DNA from: Maribacter sp.
Lineage (GTDB): Bacteria; Bacteroidota; Bacteroidia; Flavobacteriales; Flavobacteriaceae
Reading direction: 5' to 3'
Assembly (NCBI GenBank): GCA_018679695.1
Contig: JAHHKH010000315.1
Span: forward strand, 1 to 11,581
Length of the DNA stretch: 11,581 nucleotides
Notes under the pieces: model-generated
What the model saw: only the letters and a program-made list of their open reading frames with translations
Databases searched by the model: none
What the model was told of the DNA's origin: nothing
Translations under genes and position numbers: made by a program
Part shown: one piece after another, positions 5,631-11,581 of the stretch
How positions within the stretch are numbered: the first letter of the stretch is position 1
Layout of the letters: every line of letters begins with the position of its first letter

Positions 5631-6881
5631 ATGCAATTAAAGCGAGTAGTGGTTACAGGATTAGGTGCATTGACACCTATTGGTAACAATATTGAGGAAT
5701 ACTGGGATGGATTGGTCCATGGCAAAAGTGGCTCTGCACCCATCACCTATTATAATACGGAGAAGTTCAAAACCAGGTTTGCCTGTGAACTTAAAAACTT
5801 CAATTCCGAAGACTTTTTCGATAGAAAGGAAGCCGGTAAATTAGACCGTTTCGCGCAATATGCCCTGGTATCATCCGATGAAGCCATTCTAGATTCAAAA
5901 TTGGATTTGGACGTCATAGATAAATTCCGTGTTGGTGTAATATGGGGTGCTGGTATTGGCGGTTTGGAGACTTTTCAGAACGAGGTTATCAACTTTGCTC
6001 AAGGCGACGGTACTCCCCGCTTCAACCCTTTCTTTATCCCTAAGATGATTGCCGATATCGCCCCAGGCAATATTTCGATAAAACATGGTTTCATGGGCCC
6101 CAATTATACCACGGTCTCAGCATGCGCATCATCTGCCAATGCCATGATCGATGCACTTAACTATATTCGTTTGGGTCATTGCGATATTATAGTTTCAGGG
6201 GGTAGTGAAGCTGCCGTAACCATTGCAGGAATGGGTGGTTTTGGTGCGATGCATGCACTTTCCAAAAGAAATGATAGCCCTGAAACAGCATCAAGACCAT
6301 TTGATGCCACTAGGGATGGCTTCGTACTTGGGGAAGGGGCAGGTGCCCTAATCCTTGAAGAATATGAACATGCGAAGGCAAGAGGAGCTAAAATCTATGC
6401 CGAAGTCTTGGGTGGTGGACTTTCGAGTGACGCTTACCATATGACTGCCCCTCATCCCGAGGGAATCGGGGTTGTTAAGGTTATGGAGAATTGCCTGAAA
6501 GATGCTGGCCTCAAAAAAGAGGAAATAGATGCCATTAATACACATGGGACTTCAACACCGCTAGGTGATGTAGCTGAGTTAAAGGCAATCAGTGAAGTAT
6601 TTGGTGACCATGCCCCTAACATCAACATTAATTCCACAAAATCGATGACAGGCCACCTTTTAGGAGCAGCCGGTGCGATAGAGGCGATTGCTTCAATATT
6701 ATCGATAGAGCATGGTATTGTCCCACCGACGATAAACCATACTACAGTTGATGAGAATATTGATCCAAGGTTAAATTTAACACTTAATAAAGCACAAAAA
6801 AGAGCAGTTAATGTCGCCATGAGTAATACCTTTGGGTTTGGAGGACATAATGCCTGTGTAGTTTTTAAGAAAATCAGTTAA
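5631..6881 (+). CDS. fabF: Beta-ketoacyl-ACP synthase II (KAS II)
   Basis: FabF condenses malonyl-ACP with acyl-ACP to lengthen fatty acids. It is 416 residues, normal for the family. It opens with the standard RVVVTGLGALTPIG. The thiolase-fold active site is complete: Cys165 in TVSACASSANAM, His305 in NTHGTSTPLGD, His342 in MTGHLLGAAGAIEA, and the accompanying Lys337 in STKSMTGH. The closing GGHNACVVF is also typical. It lies downstream of acpP and 7 bases ahead of rnc, so rnc is almost certainly co-transcribed. KAS I (FabB) is excluded by overall similarity to FabF; KAS II is the better name. Confidence 0.96.
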   Translation: MQLKRVVVTGLGALTPIGNNIEEYWDGLVHGKSGSAPITYYNTEKFKTRFACELKNFNSEDFFDRKEAGKLDRFAQYALVSSDEAILDSKLDLDVIDKFRVGVIWGAGIGGLETFQNEVINFAQGDGTPRFNPFFIPKMIADIAPGNISIKHGFMGPNYTTVSACASSANAMIDALNYIRLGHCDIIVSGGSEAAVTIAGMGGFGAMHALSKRNDSPETASRPFDATRDGFVLGEGAGALILEEYEHAKARGAKIYAEVLGGGLSSDAYHMTAPHPEGIGVVKVMENCLKDAGLKKEEIDAINTHGTSTPLGDVAELKAISEVFGDHAPNININSTKSMTGHLLGAAGAIEAIASILSIEHGIVPPTINHTTVDENIDPRLNLTLNKAQKRAVNVAMSNTFGFGGHNACVVFKKIS

Positions 6882-6888
6882 TCAAACA

Positions 6889-7620
6889 ATGAATTTCCCA
6901 TCCAATATATTTAATTCCCATTCAAAACAGGATGGGGATTTTTTTTTGGGTATGACCAATATTCTCGGGTTCAAACCCAAGAATTTGAAGATTTTCAAGA
7001 AAGCATTCCTACATCGGTCAGTAAATAAAAAAGACAGGAAAGGCAACCCGATGAATTATGAACGCCTTGAGTTTTTAGGGGATGCCATGCTAGGGACCAT
7101 TATTTCAAAACATCTTTACAACGAAGTGCCTGAAGGCGATGAAGGCTATCTTACCAAAATGCGCTCCAAAATAGTCAGTAGGGAACATTTGAATGAGTTG
7201 GGCAAGGATCTGAACTTGATAAAGTTCGTTGAGAGTAGAATTCCAAAAACCCACTTTGGGGATAATATCCATGGCAATGTTTTTGAGGCTTTGGTTGGGG
7301 CAATTTATCTAGATCGGGGGTATAAATATTGCGAAAAATTTATCCACGAAAGGGTAATCGTCCCCTATGTGGATATTGAGCAATTGGAAGGAAAGGTAAT
7401 CAGTTACAAAAGTTTGGTGATCGAATGGTGTCAAAAGCAAAAAAAGTCCTTTAGTTACAATGTTTACGAAGACACAGGAAACGACGTTGTCAAGCACTTC
7501 GCGGTAAAACTGTCTATTGGCGATATTGTGGTAGCAAAAGCACGTGCAACTTCAAAAAAGAAAGCCGAGGAAAGGGCATCTAAACGGGCATATTTCGCCT
7601 TGCAGGATAAGATGGGGTAG
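6889..7620 (+). CDS. rnc: Ribonuclease III
   Basis: RNase III cleaves double-stranded RNA and matures rRNA precursors and some mRNAs and sRNAs. At 243 residues it is slightly longer than E. coli Rnc. The RNase III domain covers about 20-160 with the signature YERLEFLGDAM (57-67; Glu58, Glu61, Asp65) and a second acidic cluster GNVFEALVGAIYLD (129-142; Glu133). The position equal to E. coli Asp114 is Asn130, which I recall as a common substitution in this phylum. A double-stranded RNA-binding domain fills about 168-238, ending in the basic KARATSKKKAEERASKRA. It starts at an ATG 7 bases after the fabF stop, in the same operon. Confidence 0.95.
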   Translation: MNFPSNIFNSHSKQDGDFFLGMTNILGFKPKNLKIFKKAFLHRSVNKKDRKGNPMNYERLEFLGDAMLGTIISKHLYNEVPEGDEGYLTKMRSKIVSREHLNELGKDLNLIKFVESRIPKTHFGDNIHGNVFEALVGAIYLDRGYKYCEKFIHERVIVPYVDIEQLEGKVISYKSLVIEWCQKQKKSFSYNVYEDTGNDVVKHFAVKLSIGDIVVAKARATSKKKAEERASKRAYFALQDKMG

Positions 7621-7717
7621 GGCATAGTTCCTCCCTGGTCACTAGAACTAAAACGTTATAGTAAGACCAAAAATACCTTTAGCCCAAGGTAGCTTAGGCG
7701 GTATACGTTATTAATCC

Positions 7718-7725
7718 TATATTTG
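7718..7725 (+). promoter_or_regulatory. Bacteroidota -7 promoter box for the IPExxxVDY gene and pyk
   Basis: TATATTTG matches TAnnTTTG, with TTAG (7694-7697), one base from the -33 TTTG, at a spacing of 20. It gives the short gene and pyk their own transcription start inside the rnc-pyk interval, with a leader of roughly 8-12 bases before the ATG at 7741. The spacer 7621-7693 shows no terminator with a T-run. Confidence 0.7.
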
Positions 7726-7740
7726 CGTTTTGGTACACCT

Positions 7741-8205
7741 ATGGTAGCAGTGCACAAAATTTGTGGGGATTTTATCGAAGATTCCTTTACCCTCATAGCA
7801 TTACATAGTAGTATGGAGGATTTTGCTTTGGTGTATGCCATAAACATGGGTATCAAATCCAGGTTCAAAAGATCATCCAAGGACTTGGAATTATCACAGT
7901 ATATGTCATTCCCCATATTTGAGTGGCAAGATGAACTGCATGATCGTTATTGGACCTTGATAGCCAATGAGAGTACAAAGAGTAAACGTTTGGTCAGGGA
8001 AGGTCTTTTTCAGGATGAAATTTCATTTGCAAAAGGTCATTTAGTGCCAGAGTATAAAGAAGTGGATTTCTTTATCAAGGTTGAACATGATGATAGCCTT
8101 GATAAAGCGATGCTCGTTAAAGAATTACTTGCAATACCTAAAATGGTAACGGCATATAGTGTAGATGCTGATAAATTAAAATCAAAAAACAACTTTATTT
8201 TTTAA
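7741..8205 (+). CDS. IPExxxVDY-family protein of unknown function
   Basis: A small protein of 154 residues belonging to the Bacteroidota family named after its IPExxxVDY motif; here the motif reads VPEYKEVDF. There is no signal peptide and no membrane segment, so it should be cytoplasmic. The N-terminal half (DSFTLIALHSSMEDFALVY) and a central acidic/aromatic stretch FEWQDELHDRYW are what can be seen. No catalytic motif is evident. The frame is open 18 bases further upstream to a TTG, but that TTG is part of the -7 promoter box, so the ATG at 7741 is chosen. It is 3 bases ahead of the pyk ATG. The family's fixed position between rnc and pyk is remembered from other genomes, not checked. Function unknown. 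Confidence 0.82.
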   Translation: MVAVHKICGDFIEDSFTLIALHSSMEDFALVYAINMGIKSRFKRSSKDLELSQYMSFPIFEWQDELHDRYWTLIANESTKSKRLVREGLFQDEISFAKGHLVPEYKEVDFFIKVEHDDSLDKAMLVKELLAIPKMVTAYSVDADKLKSKNNFIF

Positions 8206-8208
8206 GTG

Positions 8209-9651
8209 ATGCCAAATAAGAAGAAGACGAAAATAGTTGCCACCCTAGGACCTGCTACAAGCAGAAAGGAAGTGATTATAGATATGATAAAGGCTGGCGT
8301 AGATGTCTTTAGAATTAATTTTTCACATGCAGATTATGAAGATGTTCGGGAACGTGTAAAAATGATTCGTGAGGTCAATGAAGAATTAGACACCCATATT
8401 GCCATCTTGGGAGATCTGCAAGGGCCTAAATTAAGGGTTGGTGTAATGGCCGGTGAGGTAGTTGTTTCTCCTGGTGATGAAATTACCTTTGTAACTGGGG
8501 AACCTTTCGAGGGTAATTCAGAAAGGGTTTATATGAACTATGGTGCCTTTCCCAAAGACGTTAATCCTGGGGAAACCATCTTACTTGATGATGGTAAGCT
8601 AATGTTCGAAGTAGTGTCGACCAATAAAAAAGATCAGGTACTGGCGAAAGTCATTCAAGGGGGACCACTGAAATCAAAAAAAGGGGTCAACCTACCCAAT
8701 ACTAATATTTCCTTACCTGCACTTACAGAGAAAGATATCCAGGATGCAATTTTTGCCATTTCATTGCATGTCGATTGGATAGCATTGTCTTTCGTAAGAT
8801 ATAGCCAGGATATTATTGATCTTCAAAATATTATCAAGGAACATGGAGAGGAAAAGATTCCAATTATAGCTAAAATTGAGAAGCCTGAAGCAGTTGACAA
8901 TATAGATAAAATTGTTTCTTATTGCGACGGATTAATGGTTGCACGTGGGGATTTGGGGGTAGAGATACCCGCACAGGAAGTGCCTTTGATCCAAAAGAAA
9001 TTAGTTTTGCGCGCAAAGAAGGCAAGAATACCGGTGATTATTGCAACCCAAATGATGGAAACGATGATCACAAGTCTTACACCAACACGTGCAGAAGTGA
9101 ATGACGTGGCCAATTCGGTTATGGATGGAGCAGATGCGGTGATGCTTTCGGGTGAGACATCTGTCGGGAATTATCCTGTTCAGGTAATCGAAAAAATGTC
9201 GAGTATTCTCGAAAGTGTCGAGAATTCAGATTTGATTACTGTTCCACAAGAACCACCACACATTAGAACCAATAGGTACATTACCAAGTCTGTGTGCTAT
9301 CACGCGGCAACTATGGCCAATGAGATCAAGGCAAAAGCCATATCTACATTGACCAATAGTGGTTATACCGCTTTTCAGATCTCAGCTTGGAGACCAAGTG
9401 CCCATATATTGGTATTTACATCTAACTGTAGAATTTTGACCCAATTGAACTTACTCTGGGGGGTCAAGGCTTTTTACTATGACAAGTATGTCTCAACCGA
9501 TGAAACCATAGAAGACGTGAATATGATTGCCTGTAAAAAGGGCTTTTTGGATGTCGGGGATATGCTAATCAGTTTGGCAGCGATGCCTATTAAGGATAAG
9601 GGAATGGTGAACACCCTTAGAGTAACTGAAATTGAGACCTGTAGTTTCTGA
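8209..9651 (+). CDS. pyk: Pyruvate kinase
   Basis: It converts phosphoenolpyruvate and ADP to pyruvate and ATP, the last step of glycolysis. It is 480 residues, normal. Visible elements are TKIVATLGPATS (7-18), Arg35 in FRINFSH (34-40), the signature AKIEKPEAVDNID (221-233) with Lys222 and the metal ligand Glu224, ARGDLGVEIP (245-254) with Asp248, and ATQMMETM (279-286) with Thr280. The B domain lies at about 75-170 and the C-terminal regulatory domain from about 345. A GTG sits directly before the ATG; I prefer the ATG, 3 bases after the previous stop. It converges with dinB with only 9 bases between the stops, and its terminator lies inside the dinB coding end. The effector that controls it cannot be read from sequence. 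Confidence 0.96.
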   Translation: MPNKKKTKIVATLGPATSRKEVIIDMIKAGVDVFRINFSHADYEDVRERVKMIREVNEELDTHIAILGDLQGPKLRVGVMAGEVVVSPGDEITFVTGEPFEGNSERVYMNYGAFPKDVNPGETILLDDGKLMFEVVSTNKKDQVLAKVIQGGPLKSKKGVNLPNTNISLPALTEKDIQDAIFAISLHVDWIALSFVRYSQDIIDLQNIIKEHGEEKIPIIAKIEKPEAVDNIDKIVSYCDGLMVARGDLGVEIPAQEVPLIQKKLVLRAKKARIPVIIATQMMETMITSLTPTRAEVNDVANSVMDGADAVMLSGETSVGNYPVQVIEKMSSILESVENSDLITVPQEPPHIRTNRYITKSVCYHAATMANEIKAKAISTLTNSGYTAFQISAWRPSAHILVFTSNCRILTQLNLLWGVKAFYYDKYVSTDETIEDVNMIACKKGFLDVGDMLISLAAMPIKDKGMVNTLRVTEIETCSF

Positions 9652-9660
9652 TCGGGGCAA

Positions 9661-10761
9661 TTACAAATCAAATTTTAATTGAATTGAAACCGAGTCTTCT
9701 TTTGGCTCGGTTTTCTTTTTTTCGGTATTCAGGTTTGCCAGGGAAATGCCCAGCAAACGTACCGAATTCTCCATTTTTTCCTGATAAAGAAGTTCTTTGG
9801 CAATTTCCAGGATAAGTGATTTATCGGATACAAAATAAGGCAGGGTCTTACTGCGTGTTTGCAGGGTAAAATCACTGTACTTAATTTTCAGGGTTACGGT
9901 TTTACCCGATATTTTCGATTTTTGCAGTCGCCTTTCAATCTCACTGGCGATATGTTCCAGACGTTCAAGCATAAAAATTTCACTGCTCAGGTTTTCACTA
10001 AAGGTTCGCTCAGCACCTACCGACTTCGGAATACGATGGGGTTTTACCTCGCTTAGGTGAATTCCTCTTACCACATTGTAGTAATGGGTACCACTTTTAC
10101 CAAAATTGTCTTTGAGGAATTCAACTGATTTTGTTTTTAAGTCCTTTCCCGTAAAAATCCCTAACCTGAACATTTTCTCAGCCGTAACCTTTCCTACTCC
10201 ATAGAACTTGCGAATTTCCAACTCTTCCAAAAACTGTACTACTTCTTCAGGATTCACTGTTTTCTGACCATTTGGTTTATTGACATCGCTTGCAACCTTC
10301 GCCACAAACTTGTTAATTGAAATTCCGGCAGAAGCTTTAAGTCCGACTTCATCAAGAATTCGCCTACGAATTTCTTGGGCAATCAAAGTGGCTGAAGGAT
10401 TTCCTTTTTTATTGACCGTTACATCCAGGTATGCCTCGTCCAACGATAATGGTTCTACCAAGTCTGTATACTCGAAGAAAATGTTTCGAAGTTGCTTGGA
10501 GATTTCTTTATAGCGGTCGTATCGGGGTTTTACAAATGTCAAGTGTGGACAATTCTTCTTGGCCAAATAACCACTCATGGCACTGCGAACACCATACTTG
10601 CGAGCTTCATAATTCGCCGCTGAAACAACGCCCCTAATTTCATTGCCCCCAACGGCAAGGGGTTTTCCAACTAATTCTGGATTATCAAGTTCTTCAACAG
10701 AAGCGTAGAAAGCATCCATATCTACATGGATTATTTTTCGCAAAGGAAGGGCTGAAGGCAT
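9661..10761 (-). CDS. dinB: DNA polymerase IV (Y-family translesion polymerase)
   Basis: Pol IV copies past damaged bases with low fidelity. It is 366 residues from the ATG at 10761. The palm motif IHVDMDAFYASVE (11-23) holds Asp14 and the probable steric gate Tyr19; SLDEAYLD (106-113) holds Asp108 and Glu109. The thumb helix-hairpin-helix region is at about 168-210 and the little-finger domain at about 240-345. The C-terminus QLKFDL (361-366) fits the beta-clamp-binding pattern QLxLxL. The frame extends two codons further to a TTG, but that TTG lies in a TAnnTTTG box, so the ATG is preferred. The 3' end overlaps the pyk terminator and the start is divergent from the SDR gene, 28 bases away. 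SOS control is not evident. Confidence 0.94.
   Translation of the reverse strand: MPSALPLRKIIHVDMDAFYASVEELDNPELVGKPLAVGGNEIRGVVSAANYEARKYGVRSAMSGYLAKKNCPHLTFVKPRYDRYKEISKQLRNIFFEYTDLVEPLSLDEAYLDVTVNKKGNPSATLIAQEIRRRILDEVGLKASAGISINKFVAKVASDVNKPNGQKTVNPEEVVQFLEELEIRKFYGVGKVTAEKMFRLGIFTGKDLKTKSVEFLKDNFGKSGTHYYNVVRGIHLSEVKPHRIPKSVGAERTFSENLSSEIFMLERLEHIASEIERRLQKSKISGKTVTLKIKYSDFTLQTRSKTLPYFVSDKSLILEIAKELLYQEKMENSVRLLGISLANLNTEKKKTEPKEDSVSIQLKFDL
9687..9722 (+). terminator. pyk terminator embedded in the dinB 3' end
   Basis: AAACCGAG (9687-9694) pairs perfectly with CTCGGTTT (9706-9713) over an 11-base loop and runs into TTTTCTTTTTTT (9711-9722). It points rightward and suits pyk, whose stop is 36 bases upstream. 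On the other strand the same bases encode the Lys-rich linker EKKKTEP of Pol IV. Confidence 0.82.
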
Positions 10762-10764
10762 AAA

Positions 10765-10772
10765 CAAATTTA
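10765..10772 (-). promoter_or_regulatory. dinB: -7 promoter box at the dinB start
   Basis: Read on the minus strand this is TAAATTTG, a full match to TAnnTTTG, ending 3 bases before the preferred dinB ATG. If used, transcription would begin at or within a base or two of the ATG, giving a leaderless or nearly leaderless mRNA. AT-rich chance matches are possible. Confidence 0.45.
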
Positions 10773-10777
10773 AGTCT

Positions 10778-10785
10778 TATCTTAG
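10778..10785 (+). promoter_or_regulatory. Possible -7 box for the SDR gene
   Basis: TATCTTAG is one base from TAnnTTTG and ends 4 bases before the ATG at 10790. Together with the dinB box on the other strand, both promoters would be packed into about 30 bases. Weak on its own. Confidence 0.3.
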
Positions 10786-10789
10786 TTTT

Positions 10790-11461
10790 ATGGACACCGA
10801 ATCAAAATCTGCAATAATATTGGGCGCGACGGGTTTAACGGGAAACTTGTTATTACAACTATTGTTGAAGGATGATCGTTATGATAAAATCAAACTCTTT
10901 TCAAGGTCAAGTGTCGGGATTTCAGATGTAAAGATCGAGGAACATCTAGGGGATATAGTTGATTTAAATAACTTTGAAAATGATTTTAACGCTGATGAGG
11001 TGTTCTGTTGTATCGGAACGACCAAGGCCAAGACTCCCAATAAGGAAATTTATAGAAAAATTGATTTTGGCATACCTGTGAAAGCTGCGCAACTTTGTAA
11101 GGATAATGGCATTGGTACTTTGATCATCATCTCCTCATTGGGCGCTAATTCAAAAAGCAACATATTCTATAATAGGACCAAGGGCGAAATGGAAGAAGCT
11201 GTAATAAAACTTCATATACCAAAAACGCATATTTTACGACCCTCATTAATAGGTGGTAAGCGTGAGGAAAAACGAATAGGGGAATTGATATTCAAACAAT
11301 TGATGAAAGTTGCAAATTTGGTTATGGCTGGCCCTTTGAAGAAATTCAAATCCATTCACCCTAGGGACATTGCCAAAACTATGGTGTGGTTGGCAAATAG
11401 TGAGTATAGGGATGTAATAATACCATCGGATACAATTTATAGTTTGGCAAGAAACGGCTAA
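10790..11461 (+). CDS. NAD(P)-binding SDR-family protein, TIP30/HTATIP2-like
   Basis: An atypical short-chain dehydrogenase/reductase of 223 residues, cytoplasmic. The Rossmann nucleotide-binding motif GATGLTG (12-18) follows the first beta strand SAIILGATG. A conserved IISSLGA lies mid-protein, and the catalytic-type YxxxK is present as YNRTK. The segment ILRPSLIGG and the C-terminal HPRDIAKTMVW are typical of the TIP30/HTATIP2-like subgroup often annotated as oxidoreductase, NAD(P)H-binding protein or sugar epimerase. The substrate is unknown, and sugar epimerase names in databases should not be trusted. It is divergent from dinB across 28 bases. A palindrome lies 43 bases after its stop. 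Confidence 0.8.
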   Translation: MDTESKSAIILGATGLTGNLLLQLLLKDDRYDKIKLFSRSSVGISDVKIEEHLGDIVDLNNFENDFNADEVFCCIGTTKAKTPNKEIYRKIDFGIPVKAAQLCKDNGIGTLIIISSLGANSKSNIFYNRTKGEMEEAVIKLHIPKTHILRPSLIGGKREEKRIGELIFKQLMKVANLVMAGPLKKFKSIHPRDIAKTMVWLANSEYRDVIIPSDTIYSLARNG

Positions 11462-11504
11462 AAGGGATGCCTTGGACCAACTAATCGGGTTACAAATTTC
11501 TTCA

Positions 11505-11520
11505 TATATGTTTAAACATA
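11505..11520. promoter_or_regulatory. 16-bp perfect palindrome, possible operator
   Basis: ATATGTTTAAACATAT is its own reverse complement, and the half-site ACATAT recurs just after it (11523-11528). It lies in the gap after the SDR gene, upstream of TATATTAG (11551-11558), a near match to TAnnTTTG. This is the geometry of a dimeric repressor site over a promoter for a gene beyond the window. The regulator is unknown; a MarR-type protein is one guess. Confidence 0.4.
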
Positions 11521-11566
11521 TGAACATATAAAGTTGTAATTTGAAGCTACTTATATTAGGCTATAT

Positions 11567-11581
11567 CATGCGAAGGAAAAC
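11567..11581 (+). CDS. Possible start of a gene cut by the window end
   Basis: An ATG at 11567 (MRRK...) follows a near-match promoter box and the palindrome. Only five codons are visible, so this is a suggestion, not an identification. Confidence 0.15.

Noticed and set aside
6348..6820. Minus-strand open frames opposite fabF
   Set aside because: Shadows of a complete fabF; no domain or promoter support.
7637..7668. Possible terminator after rnc (GGTC...GACC)
   Set aside because: Short interrupted stem and no T-run; not convincing.

Overview
The window looks like chromosomal DNA from a member of the Bacteroidota, most likely a marine Flavobacteriaceae. The evidence is the protein style (an unusually long PurF-family protein, an RNase H with an N-terminal viroplasmin-type domain, an IPExxxVDY-family protein), the moderate-to-low GC, the absence of clear Shine-Dalgarno sequences, and several good matches to the Bacteroidota -7 promoter box TAnnTTTG. 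Nothing points to a plasmid, phage, transposon or CRISPR array. The gene order purN / rnh / PfkB kinase / long PurF, divergent from acpP / fabF / rnc / IPExxxVDY / pyk, is familiar from flavobacterial core genomes (recalled, not searched).

Layout. Positions 1-831 hold no convincing protein gene but contain three directly repeated copies of an element of about 110-120 bp. Read on the minus strand, each copy has a weak upstream hairpin, a 28-nt imperfect hairpin that is identical in all three copies, a short linker, and an intrinsic terminator with a U-tract. Several pairs are G-U only in the minus-strand RNA and would be C-A mismatches on the plus strand, so this looks like a tandem family of small RNAs. 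Positions 832-5004 form a leftward cluster: purN, rnhA (one-base overlap with purN), a PfkB-family sugar kinase with its own promoter, and purF, with an intrinsic terminator just before the purF start. Positions 5294-9651 form a rightward cluster: acpP, an intergenic hairpin-terminator, fabF, rnc, a promoter, the IPExxxVDY gene and pyk. pyk converges on dinB (leftward), and the pyk terminator lies inside the dinB coding end. A TIP30-like SDR gene is divergent from dinB. After it come a 16-bp palindrome and possibly the first codons of another gene cut by the window end.

Functionally this is mostly housekeeping. It covers two steps of purine synthesis (PRPP amidotransferase family, GAR formyltransferase), fatty acid elongation (ACP and KAS II), RNA processing (RNase III, RNase HI), the last step of glycolysis (pyruvate kinase), and translesion DNA synthesis (Pol IV). 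The least explained part is the tandem small-RNA-like array at 1-831. A second theme is transcription punctuation inside apparent operons: terminators between pfkB and purF and between acpP and fabF, which probably set relative expression levels. Three predicted starts needed attention: purN seems to start at TTG, while the most upstream in-frame starts of the IPExxxVDY gene and dinB fall inside promoter boxes, so the ATGs just downstream are preferred.
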